Shown here: piece after piece, positions 14,315 to 22,172 of the stretch
Position numbering within the stretch: the first letter of the stretch is position 1
Layout: every line of letters begins with the position of its first letter
NCBI GenBank assembly: GCA_049792815.1
Contig: JBARBG010000157.1
Span: forward strand, 1-23,124
Length of the DNA stretch: 23,124 nt
From: DAIDKA01 sp049792815
GTDB taxonomy: Bacteria > Pseudomonadota > Gammaproteobacteria > Steroidobacterales > Steroidobacteraceae
Reading direction: 5' to 3'
Position numbers and translations under genes: made by a program
The notes under the pieces: generated by a model
Told to the model about the DNA's origin: nothing
Seen by the model: the letters and a program-made list of their open reading frames with translations, nothing else
Database searches by the model: none

Positions 14315-15655
14315 TCAGACATTCAGCAGCAGGTGCTCGCGCTCCCAGGAGCTGATGACCTGCAGGAACACCTCGTACTCGGCCTCCTTGACCAGCGCGA
14401 AGGCTTCCACGAAGGTCGGCCCGAGCAGTCCCACCAGCGGTTCGCATGCCCGGAACTCACGCAGCGCCTCATCCAGGGTGCGCGGCAGTCCAAACGGCAG
14501 ATCATGGGCACTGCCAGTAATCGGGTCGGTGGGTTGCAGATTCTCGGTCATCCCCAGGTAGCCACAGGCCAGCGAGGCCGCCATGGCGATATACGGGTTG
14601 GCGTCCGCACCACCGCAGCGGTTCTCCACGCGGCGGTCCGCGGCGCTGGCATTGGGCACCCGCAGGCCGGCCGTGCGGTTGTCATAGCCCCAGTGGGTAT
14701 TGATCGGGGCGGTCTGGTGGCGGGTCAGGCGCCGGTAGGAATTCACGTTGGGGCAGAACAGGGCCATGGCCGCCGGCAGATAGCGCTGCAGGCCGGCGAT
14801 ATGCGCAAAGAACAGCGGCGAGGGCGTGCCGTCGGGATTGCTGAAGATGTTCTTGCCGCTCTTGCGGTCCAGCACGCTCTGGTGGATGTGCATGGCGCTG
14901 CCGGGCTCCTTGGCATGCGGCTTGGCCATGAAGGTCGCGTACATCTTGTGGCGCAGCGCGGCCTCGCGCGCCGTGCGCTTGAACAGGAAGGCCTGATCGG
15001 CGAGGTCGAGCGCATTGCCGTGAATCAGGTTGATTTCCATCTGCGCCGGTCCGTCCTCGTGGATCAGCGTGTCGATCTCGATCTCCTGGTCTTCGCAGAA
15101 CTGGTAGATGTCATCAAACAAGGGATCGAACTCATTGACGGCCGCGATGCTGTAGGACTGGCGGCCGGGCTCGGCGCGGCCGGAGCGGCCGACGGGCGGC
15201 TTCAAGGGATAGTCCGCGTCGAGATTCGGCTCGATCAGGTAGAACTCAAGCTCCGGCGCCACCACCGGGTCCCAGCCGCGCTGGGCGTACAGTTCCAGCA
15301 CATGCCGCAGCACGTTGCGCGGCGCCATCGCGACGCGGCGGCCGTCGCCGTAGAAGCAGTCGTGGATGACCTGCGCGGTGGGCTCGGCCGCCCACGGCAC
15401 GCGCCGCACGGTCTTGGAGTCCGCCTTGAGAATGATGTCGATTTCGGCCGGATTCATCGCATCCCCGGTGTTGACCGGATAGTCGCCCGTCACCGTCTGC
15501 AGGAATACGCTCTCCGGTAGCCGCATGCCGCCGTCTTCGGCAAACTTTTCGGCCGGCATGATCTTGCCGCGCGCAATTCCCGCCATGTCCGGGATGATGG
15601 CCTCGACTTCGGAAATGCCGTGGTCGCGGAAGAACTGCTGGATATCGGTAGCCAT
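14315..15655 (-). CDS. puuA: Gamma-glutamylputrescine synthetase (glutamine synthetase family)
   Basis: PuuA joins glutamate to putrescine with ATP, the first step of the Puu degradation pathway. The 446-residue product is a glutamine-synthetase-fold enzyme: IIPDMAGIARGKIMP at 20-34, the metal-binding PELEFYL at 134-140, EDGPAQMEINL at 200-210, MHIHQSV at 255-261, and NRTAGLRVPNAS plus RVENRCGGADANPYIAMAA near the active site. The catalytic part resembles PuuA/SpuI enzymes more than the nitrogen-assimilation GlnA. An AGGTGA ribosome binding site is followed by TTT and the ATG. It lies 3 bp after puuD, and importer genes follow. The context (PuuD, PuuB, PuuR and a putrescine importer) is the main reason to prefer putrescine over another amine. 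Confidence 0.88.
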   Translation of the reverse strand: MATDIQQFFRDHGISEVEAIIPDMAGIARGKIMPAEKFAEDGGMRLPESVFLQTVTGDYPVNTGDAMNPAEIDIILKADSKTVRRVPWAAEPTAQVIHDCFYGDGRRVAMAPRNVLRHVLELYAQRGWDPVVAPELEFYLIEPNLDADYPLKPPVGRSGRAEPGRQSYSIAAVNEFDPLFDDIYQFCEDQEIEIDTLIHEDGPAQMEINLIHGNALDLADQAFLFKRTAREAALRHKMYATFMAKPHAKEPGSAMHIHQSVLDRKSGKNIFSNPDGTPSPLFFAHIAGLQRYLPAAMALFCPNVNSYRRLTRHQTAPINTHWGYDNRTAGLRVPNASAADRRVENRCGGADANPYIAMAASLACGYLGMTENLQPTDPITGSAHDLPFGLPRTLDEALREFRACEPLVGLLGPTFVEAFALVKEAEYEVFLQVISSWEREHLLLNV

Positions 15656-15658
15656 AAA

Positions 15659-16414
15659 TCACCTGGTCTGCGCGCGCTCACGGCCGGCATCGCCAAAGGC
15701 CGCGAATAACGCGCGCGAAAATGCATTGTTCATCGCCTGCCACTCGGGGTGCCATTGCACCGCCACTGCGAAGCAGGGCGCATCCGCGACATGGAAGCCC
15801 TCGATAAGGCCATCAGGAGCGCGTGCCTCGACGACCAGGCCCTTGCCCAGCCGCTCGACGCCCTGCCAGTGCAGGGAGTTGACGCAGATCTGATCCACGC
15901 CCGCCAGTTTGCTCAGCAGTCCCCCGGGCTCCAGGCGCACCTCGTGCGCGGGGCCGTACTGGGTCTCAAGATCAGCGCTCTCATCGTCCCGGTGGTCGAG
16001 ATGCCCAGGCACCTCGTGAACCCGCTGCAGCAGGGTGCCACCGAAGGCGACATTCATCTCCTGGAAGCCACGGCAGATGCCCAGCAGCGGCACTCCCATC
16101 TGCACGGCACGCGGAATGAGGGTTAGCGTGGTCGCATCACGCTCAGGATCGTGGAGGGTTCCCGGAACACTTGGCGCACCGGCGTAATGGTGCGGTTCCA
16201 CATTTGACGGGCTGCCGGGCAGCACGATCCCGTCCAGGTGACGCAGCACCTCCTCGATGTCGCCACTCTCGCCCAGCGCCGGCAGCAACACGGGAATGCC
16301 CCCCGCACCCTCGGTGATCGCCGTCAGGTACTTCTCGCCGACCAAGTGAAAGGGATGCCGGCCAATCATGCGGCGATCGGCGGATATGCCGATGACCGGG
16401 CGTCGGGATTTCAT
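15659..16414 (-). CDS. puuD: Gamma-glutamyl-GABA hydrolase (class I amidotransferase fold)
   Basis: PuuD splits gamma-glutamyl-GABA into glutamate and GABA. The 251-residue protein has the class I glutamine-amidotransferase hydrolase fold: RPVIGISADRR at the start, DGIVLPGSPSNVEPHHY (61-77), the nucleophile cysteine at 114 in LLGICRGFQEMNVAFGG, VNSLHWQGVERLG and the catalytic histidine/glutamate at 222/224 in VQWHPEW. The G-S-P-S-N-V-x-P-x-x-Y pattern is a PuuD hallmark. It is the first gene of the ten-gene minus-strand operon, starting at an ATG with GAGA upstream. A palindromic operator candidate lies at 16430-16449, immediately before it. Confidence 0.92.
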   Translation of the reverse strand: MKSRRPVIGISADRRMIGRHPFHLVGEKYLTAITEGAGGIPVLLPALGESGDIEEVLRHLDGIVLPGSPSNVEPHHYAGAPSVPGTLHDPERDATTLTLIPRAVQMGVPLLGICRGFQEMNVAFGGTLLQRVHEVPGHLDHRDDESADLETQYGPAHEVRLEPGGLLSKLAGVDQICVNSLHWQGVERLGKGLVVEARAPDGLIEGFHVADAPCFAVAVQWHPEWQAMNNAFSRALFAAFGDAGRERAQTR

Positions 16415-16429
16415 GAGTATTCTCGGGGC

Positions 16430-16449
16430 ATGTTTAATATTTTAAACAT
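16430..16449. promoter_or_regulatory. Candidate PuuR-type operator 1, upstream of puuD
   Basis: ATGTTTAATATTTTAAACAT has perfect 8-bp arms (ATGTTTAA/TTAAACAT) around TATT and lies 15 bp upstream of the puuD start. Its AATATTTTAAACA core recurs exactly at 16650-16662. It resembles the E. coli PuuR box (AAAATATAATGAACA) in its AT-rich body and AACA end. It stands out sharply in GC-rich surroundings. Confidence 0.65.
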
Positions 16450-16525
16450 ATCCCGCCTTCAGGTCTTATTACGGACCCATATTAGACCATACGAAGGGCT
16501 TGCCGGCTGCTCCCCGGCGCACATT

Positions 16526-16553
16526 TTGGCGACTGCTCGATAAGTGGTAAAAT
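16526..16553 (+). promoter_or_regulatory. Candidate promoter of puuB
   Basis: TTGGCG at 16526-16531, a 16-bp spacer, then TAAAAT at 16548-16553 preceded by TGG. This would give a leader of about 118 nt before the puuB ATG at 16678. It lies between the two operator candidates and points away from puuD. Confidence 0.4.
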
Positions 16554-16643
16554 GGCTCTGCAGCCCGGCAATATCGTCATTTGCGGGAGCCCTGTCAGCG
16601 TACCCGGATGCCCGCCGCCGGTGTGCGAAGCGCAGCGTTTGGC

Positions 16644-16663
16644 GCTTTGAATATTTTAAACAC
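16644..16663. promoter_or_regulatory. Candidate PuuR-type operator 2, upstream of puuB
   Basis: GCTTTGAATATTTTAAACAC shares the 13-bp core AATATTTTAAACA with operator 1, but its left arm is less conserved. It ends 14 bp before the puuB start codon. It would act as a downstream roadblock or overlap a second promoter. The two sites lie 214 bp apart and bracket the divergent promoter region. Confidence 0.6.
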
Positions 16664-16677
16664 CTGGTGTTGCCGCC

Positions 16678-17958
16678 ATGTCCGGCCAGCCGCTCGCACC
16701 CACTTACTATGCCGCCGCCTGCACCCCGGCACCGGCCCGCCCGGGGCTCGCGGGGACTCACCGCTGTGATGTGTGCGTGGTGGGCGGCGGCATCGCCGGC
16801 ACGTCCACGGCGCTGCACCTGGCCGAGCGTGGGCTTGATGTGATTCTGGTGGAGGCGCAACAGATCGGCTGGGGCGCCTCCGGCCGCAGCGGCGCGCAGG
16901 TACTGCCCGGCGTCGCCGCAAGTCAGGACAAGCTGGAGCGGCTCATCGGCGCGGCCGACGCCCGCAAGGTGTGGGAGGTCAGCGTCGAGGGCGTGCGGCT
17001 GGTGCGCGAGCTCATCGCGCGCCATGGCATCGACGCCCAGTTCGTGGCCGGGCACATGCTCACCGCCGTGAAGCCGCGCCACGAACGCGAACTGCGCGCC
17101 CATCTGCAGGAGCTCGCGCAGCGTTACGGCTACCCGGGCGTGCGCTACATGCCGCGCGACGAGGTGCGCAGCATCATCGCCAGCGACCGCTACTTAGGAG
17201 CGCTCTACGACCCCAACGCCGGGCACCTCCAACCGCTGAACTACACCTTGGGGCTCGCGGCGGCCGCCGAGCGCCGCGGCGCGCGTATTTTCGAGGGCAC
17301 GCGCGCGCTCAACTTCAGCGGCCGCGCGCCGCTGCGTGTAAGCACCACCGGCGGTGAAGTGCTATGCCGGCAGCTGGTCCTGTGCGGGAATGTCTATCTC
17401 GGCGCGACCGCCCCGCAGCTGCAGTCGCGGATCATGGCCGTGGGCACCTGCATCGTGGCCAGCGAGCCGCTGGGCGCCGAGCGGGCGCAGTCACTGATCA
17501 GCAACAACGCCGCCGTCGCCGACATGAACTGGGTGCTGGACTATTTCCGGCGCTCGCAGGATCACCGCCTGCTGTTCGGGGGCCGGGTCACGTACGCCGG
17601 TTTTGATCCGGACCGGATCGCCGCCGCGACACGCGCGCGCATGACGCTGGTGTTCCCGCAATTGCGGGACGTCAAGGTGCAGTTCGCATGGGGCGGTCAT
17701 GTGGATATCACGCGCAACCGCGCACCGGACTTCGGGCGCCTCAACCCTGGCGTCTACTACCTGCAGGGATTCTCGGGCCACGGTATCGCCCTCGCCGGCA
17801 TGGCCGGCAAGCTCGTGAGCGAGGCCATCGCGGGTGACGCCGGGCGCTTTGACGTCTTTGCGCGCATCCCCCATGGCGGCTTCCCGGGCGGAGCGGCGCT
17901 GCGGCGACCGGCCCTGGTGCTGGCCATGCTGTACTACCGTATCAGGGATCTGCTTTAG
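16678..17958 (+). CDS. puuB: Gamma-glutamylputrescine oxidase (FAD, DAO family)
   Basis: PuuB oxidises gamma-glutamylputrescine to gamma-glutamyl-gamma-aminobutyraldehyde, releasing ammonia and hydrogen peroxide. The 426-residue protein begins with an N-terminal extension, then the FAD-binding dinucleotide fold CDVCVVGGGIAGTSTALHLA (30-49) with the acidic residue at 59 (VILVEA). WGASGRSGAQVLPG (65-78) is the typical PuuB/OrdL segment. Near the C-terminus, GVYYLQGFSGHGIALAGMAG completes the FAD site. It is transcribed away from puuD, under the operator pair. Its 3' end overlaps the convergent rlmL by 17 bp. No puuC follows, unlike in E. coli where puuC and puuB are neighbours. Confidence 0.9.
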   Translation: MSGQPLAPTYYAAACTPAPARPGLAGTHRCDVCVVGGGIAGTSTALHLAERGLDVILVEAQQIGWGASGRSGAQVLPGVAASQDKLERLIGAADARKVWEVSVEGVRLVRELIARHGIDAQFVAGHMLTAVKPRHERELRAHLQELAQRYGYPGVRYMPRDEVRSIIASDRYLGALYDPNAGHLQPLNYTLGLAAAAERRGARIFEGTRALNFSGRAPLRVSTTGGEVLCRQLVLCGNVYLGATAPQLQSRIMAVGTCIVASEPLGAERAQSLISNNAAVADMNWVLDYFRRSQDHRLLFGGRVTYAGFDPDRIAAATRARMTLVFPQLRDVKVQFAWGGHVDITRNRAPDFGRLNPGVYYLQGFSGHGIALAGMAGKLVSEAIAGDAGRFDVFARIPHGGFPGGAALRRPALVLAMLYYRIRDLL

Positions 17959-20161
17959 GGCGAATTTCAAAGCAGCGGTGGATGCGCGGATTGCGCTCGA
18001 AATCCAGCGCGATGGTGGCGCGCGAGATGTCCGTCACGGCATGGCGCTCAGTGAGCGCTTCATCGAGCTTGAAGCGCTGCGCGTTGGTGGAGAACAGCAG
18101 CAGGCCATCGGCATTGAGCAGCTGCGTGCACAGATCAATCAGCACGCCGTGATCGCGACTGACATCCAGCACGCCCTGCATGCGCTTGGAGTTGGAGAAG
18201 GTCGGTGGATCGAGGAATATCAGGTCGTAGCGCTCGCGTGCGGCCACCGCCTCATCCAGCCATTCGCGGCAGTCCGCCTGGATGAGCTCATGCGGATCGC
18301 GCGCCACGCCATTGAGATCGAGGTTGCGCCGCGCCCATTGCAGGTAGGTGCGCGACATGTCCACCGAAGTGCTGGCGCGGGCGCCGCCGGCGGCGGCATG
18401 CGCGCTGGCGGTGGCGGTGTAGCAGAACAGGTTCAGAAACCGTAGCCCCCGCGCCTGCGCCCCGAGCCGCTCGCGGGTAATGCGGTGATCCAGGAACAGG
18501 CCGGTGTCCAGGTAGTCATCGAAATTGACCCAGAAGCGCAGGCCGGCCTCGTGCGTCATGTGGAAAACCGCCTGGCTTTCGAGCTTGCGGTACTGAGCGC
18601 CTCCGGACTGCTTGCGGCGCAGGCGCACGCGGATGCGTTCGCCGGGCACCCCGGTGACTTCGCTCAGAACCGACAGCGCCTCGGTGCGCCGGCGCCGCAC
18701 GGCCTCCGGGTCGATGCTCGCGGGTGCCTCGTATTCCTGGACATACAGCCACTGCTCGAGACCTTCTTCACCGGCAATGCCGTAGCGATCGATGGCCAGC
18801 GCGTATTCGGGCATGTCGGCGTCATAGAGGCGGACATTGGCGACACCCTCATCACGCGCCCAGCCGTCGAGCCGTTTGAGATTCTTGGCGAGCCGGTTGG
18901 CGAACATGCGCGCCCCGGGCGCGGCGGCGGACTGCGCATCGGCGCTCACGCCGGTGCGCTTCTGGCCCACCGCGCGAAAGCTTGCGGTTTCAACTTGGAG
19001 GCGCAGCAACCGACACTCGATGGCGCCGTTCCACATGGCATGGGTGCGGCGTGCCCGGATTCCCAGTTCCAACCCCAGCTCCGGCGTTCCGGTGAATACC
19101 GCGGCATGCCAGCCCTGGAACTGCTCGCGCAGCGCAATGCCAAGTTCGCGGTGCGCGACGCGCGCGCCGGCCAGGTCCTCCATGCGCACGCCATAGGGCG
19201 GATTGGTGGCCAGCAGCCCGACGCTCTGGCCGGGCAGTGGCGCGGACTGCGCCAGAAGGCCCGTGGCGAAATGCACCCACGGCGCGATGCCGGCCCGCTG
19301 GGCATTGTCAGTGGCAGCACGAATGCTCGACGCATCACGATCGACGCCGCGTAGCGGCTGCTGGCCCGGTGGCGGTTCGCGCACCTGCGCACGCGCGCTG
19401 GCCCGCACGCGCGCCCATAGCGGCGCATCATGTCCGCGCCAGCCGCTGAACCCGAAATAGTCGCGCGTGAGACCCGGGGCGCGCCCGGCGGCGATCAGCG
19501 CAGCCTCGATCACCAGGGTTCCTGAGCCGCACATGGGATCAAGAAAGCCCGCGCCTTCGGCGGCAAGCTGCGGCCAGCCGGCGCGCAGCAGGATGCCGGC
19601 GGCCACGTTCTCCTTCAGCGGCGCCTCGCCCGCCGCCGCACGGTAGCCGCGCCGATGCAGACTCTCCCCTGAGAGGTCGATGGACAGCGTGATCTGCTCA
19701 CCATTGGCGTGGGCATGAACGCGAACGTCGGGACGTTCACGCTGCACATCCGGGCGGTAGCCCACCCAGGCCCGCAGGCCATCGCAGATCGCATCCTTGA
19801 GTTTCAGGGCGCCGAAATGGGTGTGTGTGATCTGCGGGTGCTGGCCGCTGAAGTCGCAGGCCAGCGTCGCCTGCGGCCCCAGATGGCGGGTCCAGTCGAC
19901 GCGGCGCGCCTCGGCATAGAACTCATCGGCGCTGGCGGCATTGAAGGTGGCGATTTCCAGGAACAGGCGGTTGGCGGTGCGCGATTCCAGGCACACCCGG
20001 TAGGCACATTCCAGAGTGCCCTGGAAGGTCACGCCGGTGGCGCGTTCGCGGACGGCGTGGGCGCCGCAGGCGCTGAGCTCCTGGGCCAGCAGGTCCGCAA
20101 GACCCCGCGGGCAGCTGGCGATCAATGACAGCGCCGCGCCGTCCTCGACAGGCACGCTCAT
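17942..20161 (-). CDS. rlmL: Bifunctional 23S rRNA methyltransferase RlmKL (G2445 N2 / G2069 N7)
   Basis: The 739-residue protein carries both rRNA methyltransferase domains, as in E. coli RlmKL. The N-terminal domain begins with LIASCPRGLADLLAQEL and a THUMP RNA-binding region (about 45-160). The first methyltransferase follows with DPMCGSGTL at 208-216 and NPPYG at 320-324 (RlmL activity). The C-terminal domain, from about residue 410, has the RlmK motifs FLNLFCYTATASAHAAAGGA and LIFLDPPTFSNSKRMQGVLD. The ATG lies 3 bp after the regulator's stop codon, so it probably shares the puuR promoter. A housekeeping rRNA enzyme behind a polyamine regulator is probably read-through coupling. Its 3' end overlaps puuB by 17 bp on the opposite strand. 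Confidence 0.95.
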   Translation of the reverse strand: MSVPVEDGAALSLIASCPRGLADLLAQELSACGAHAVRERATGVTFQGTLECAYRVCLESRTANRLFLEIATFNAASADEFYAEARRVDWTRHLGPQATLACDFSGQHPQITHTHFGALKLKDAICDGLRAWVGYRPDVQRERPDVRVHAHANGEQITLSIDLSGESLHRRGYRAAAGEAPLKENVAAGILLRAGWPQLAAEGAGFLDPMCGSGTLVIEAALIAAGRAPGLTRDYFGFSGWRGHDAPLWARVRASARAQVREPPPGQQPLRGVDRDASSIRAATDNAQRAGIAPWVHFATGLLAQSAPLPGQSVGLLATNPPYGVRMEDLAGARVAHRELGIALREQFQGWHAAVFTGTPELGLELGIRARRTHAMWNGAIECRLLRLQVETASFRAVGQKRTGVSADAQSAAAPGARMFANRLAKNLKRLDGWARDEGVANVRLYDADMPEYALAIDRYGIAGEEGLEQWLYVQEYEAPASIDPEAVRRRRTEALSVLSEVTGVPGERIRVRLRRKQSGGAQYRKLESQAVFHMTHEAGLRFWVNFDDYLDTGLFLDHRITRERLGAQARGLRFLNLFCYTATASAHAAAGGARASTSVDMSRTYLQWARRNLDLNGVARDPHELIQADCREWLDEAVAARERYDLIFLDPPTFSNSKRMQGVLDVSRDHGVLIDLCTQLLNADGLLLFSTNAQRFKLDEALTERHAVTDISRATIALDFERNPRIHRCFEIRPKADP

Positions 20162-20164
20162 CCC

Positions 20165-20713
20165 TTACTGTCTTGGTGGAGTGACACAGCTGATAATTTC
20201 GCATACTTCGCGGCCCACATTGCGCAAGCGATGCGGCAGCTGACTCGCGAAATAATAGGCATCTCCGGGGCCCAGCACGCGCGTGGAGCCTCCGATGGTC
20301 AGCTCGATGCGTCCGCGCACCACCAGCCCCCCCTCCTCGCCACGGTGCGCCAGCATTTCATCGCCCGTCGCAGAGCCCGGCGCATGGCGTTCATGCACGA
20401 TGGAGAGCTGCCGGCCGCTGCGCTGCGCGGCAACCAGGCGCCGCGAAACCTGTTCGTTGCCGATCTCCGTCAGTTCTTCCGCGGTGAAAAACATCTGCGG
20501 CGCACTGCCCTCGTCCAGGGTGAAGAACTCGGCCAGGGTCATGGGCACCCCATCCAGCACCTTCTTCAGCGAGCTCACCGACGGACTGACCCGGTTCTGT
20601 TCGATCAGGGAAATCAATCCATTGGTGACTCCGGCTCGGCGGGCCAGGGCCCGCTGCGACAGTCCGAAGGCCACCCGCACGCTGCGCAGTTTGGCGCCAA
20701 CGTCGATACTCAT
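20165..20713 (-). CDS. puuR: PuuR-like transcriptional regulator (HTH + cupin)
   Basis: The 182-residue protein matches E. coli PuuR (185 aa) in layout. An XRE-type helix-turn-helix spans about 6-62 (GLSQRALARRAGVTNGLISL, EQNRVSPSVSSLKKVLDG), and a cupin domain spans about 105-180 (HRGEEGGLVVRGRIELTIGG, LGPGDAYYFASQLPHRLRN). PuuR represses polyamine catabolic genes and is released by putrescine. The ATG at 20713 is chosen because it begins the HTH domain at family spacing; a longer frame from 20803 would cover the whole promoter region. A TTGAGT-16 bp-TACTTT promoter ends 7 bp before this ATG, so translation may be leaderless. It is divergent from the aminotransferase and probably controls both directions and the puuD/puuB sites. 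Confidence 0.85.
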   Translation of the reverse strand: MSIDVGAKLRSVRVAFGLSQRALARRAGVTNGLISLIEQNRVSPSVSSLKKVLDGVPMTLAEFFTLDEGSAPQMFFTAEELTEIGNEQVSRRLVAAQRSGRQLSIVHERHAPGSATGDEMLAHRGEEGGLVVRGRIELTIGGSTRVLGPGDAYYFASQLPHRLRNVGREVCEIISCVTPPRQ

Positions 20714-20845
20714 ATTATGTAAAGTACTAACATGTTGAGGATACTCAACGAAGGGGGCGAAATTTCGGCCCTTGTAGCCCAAATTGTCAACTTTCTTTAT
20801 CATCGCGCCCCTTCACTGCACTCGCGTTCCGGAGCACATACGATC
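20714..20845. promoter_or_regulatory. Divergent promoter region of puuR-rlmL and the aminotransferase
   Basis: This 132-bp region holds three palindromic elements. ATGTAAAGTACTAACAT (20717-20733) has ATGT/ACAT ends and a loose likeness to the puuD operator. GTTGAG-GATA-CTCAAC (20734-20749) has perfect 6-bp arms. CGAAATTTCG (20758-20767) is a perfect palindrome. Toward puuR there are two promoter options: TTGAGT/TACTTT (20743-20748 / 20721-20726, 16 bp apart), or TTGACA (20785-20790) with CGAAAT (20762-20767), 17 bp apart. Toward the aminotransferase only a weak TTGTAG/CTTTAT pair is seen. GGAG at about 20830 is the aminotransferase ribosome binding site. Confidence 0.5.
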
Positions 20846-22153
20846 ATGTCCACGCCCTCGCTCGAATCCCTGTGGATGCCCTTCACGCCCAACCGGCAGT
20901 TCAAAGCCAAGCCGCGCATCCTGGCCAAGGCATCGGGCATGCATTACTGGAGCGCCGACGGACGGCAGATACTGGACGCGGTGGCCGGCCTGTGGTGCGT
21001 CAATGCGGGCCATGGCCGGCGCGAAATCACCGAAGCGGTCGCGCGGCAGCTGGAGACCATGGACTACGCCCCGCCATTCAACATGGGGCATCCCGGCGCC
21101 TACGAACTTGCGAACCGTGTAGCGGCCCTCGCGCCCGAGGGCCTGGACCATGTCTTCTTTGGCAACTCCGGCTCCGAAGCCGTCGACACTGCGCTGAAGA
21201 TTGCCATCGGCTATCACGCCGTGCGCGGCGAAGCGCGCCGCACGCGCATCGTCGGCCGCGTGCGCGGTTACAACGGTGTCAGCTTCGCCGGCATTACGGT
21301 GGGCGGCATCGCGGCCAACCGCAAGATGTGGTCCGGCTCGCTGCTGCCGAATGTGGATCATCTGCCCCACACGCACGACCTGGCGCGCAACGCCTTCTCG
21401 CGCGGCCTGCCCCAGCATGGCGTCGAGCTCGCCAATGAACTGGAAAGGATCATTGCCCTGCAGGACGCCTCGACCATCGCCGCCGTGATCGTCGAACCCA
21501 TCGCCGGATCAACCGGCGTACTGCTGCCGCCGGTGGGTTACCTGCAGCGGCTGCGCGACATCTGCACCCGGCACGGCATCCTTCTCATATTCGACGAGGT
21601 CATCACCGGCTTCGGCCGCACCGGTTCGGCATTCGCCGCGCAGGAGTTCGGCATCACCCCGGACATCATCACCTGCGCCAAGGGACTGACCAATGGCTGT
21701 GTGCCCATGGGCGCCGCCATTGTCAGCAAGAACATCTATGACGCCTTCATGAAGGGTCCGGATGGCATCGAGATCTTCCACGGCTACACCTACTCGGGAC
21801 ATCCGACGGCCTGCGCCGCGGGTCTGGCCACCCTGGACATCTACGCGCGCGAGAACCTGCTGACCCGCGCCAAGACCGTCGCCAAGGAGTGGGAAGAGGC
21901 CTCGCATTCGCTGCGTGGCCTGCCGCATGTCATCGATGTGCGCAACTACGGCCTGATCCTGGGCCTGGAATTCGATCCCATCCCCGGCAAGCCTGGCGCC
22001 CGCGCCTTCGATGTCTACATGAAGTGCTTCGAAAGGGGGTTGCTGGTGCGCCAGACGGCCGACATCCTGGCCCTCTCACCCCCGCTGATCATCGAGTCCA
22101 AGCATATCGATCAGATCTTCGAGACCCTGCGCTCGGTGCTGAAGAGTCTGTAG
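20846..22153 (+). CDS. Omega-amino acid:pyruvate aminotransferase type (class III)
   Basis: The 435-residue PLP enzyme fits the omega-amino-acid--pyruvate (beta-alanine--pyruvate) aminotransferase group. It begins LWMPFTPNRQF and has the GLWCVNAGHGRREI segment (49-62), FGNSGSEAVDTALKIA (105-120), RVRGYNGVSFAGITVGG (138-154), AAVIVEPIAGSTGVLLPPVGYL, the cofactor aspartate at 250 in IFDEVITGFGRTG, and the Schiff-base lysine at 279 in CAKGLTNG. HGYTYSGHP supplies the other phosphate contact. It sits where a GABA aminotransferase (PuuE) would be expected, so GABA, beta-alanine or putrescine itself are candidate donors with pyruvate as acceptor. Transcribed divergently from puuR and probably controlled by it. 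The start follows a GGAG site. Confidence 0.88.
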   Translation: MSTPSLESLWMPFTPNRQFKAKPRILAKASGMHYWSADGRQILDAVAGLWCVNAGHGRREITEAVARQLETMDYAPPFNMGHPGAYELANRVAALAPEGLDHVFFGNSGSEAVDTALKIAIGYHAVRGEARRTRIVGRVRGYNGVSFAGITVGGIAANRKMWSGSLLPNVDHLPHTHDLARNAFSRGLPQHGVELANELERIIALQDASTIAAVIVEPIAGSTGVLLPPVGYLQRLRDICTRHGILLIFDEVITGFGRTGSAFAAQEFGITPDIITCAKGLTNGCVPMGAAIVSKNIYDAFMKGPDGIEIFHGYTYSGHPTACAAGLATLDIYARENLLTRAKTVAKEWEEASHSLRGLPHVIDVRNYGLILGLEFDPIPGKPGARAFDVYMKCFERGLLVRQTADILALSPPLIIESKHIDQIFETLRSVLKSL

Positions 22154-22172
22154 CGCAGCCCCGATCCGGTCA

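Noticed and set aside
20714..20803. N-terminal extension of the PuuR-like regulator
   Set aside because: The extra 30 residues cover the promoter and palindromes, and PuuR family length fits the ATG at 20713.
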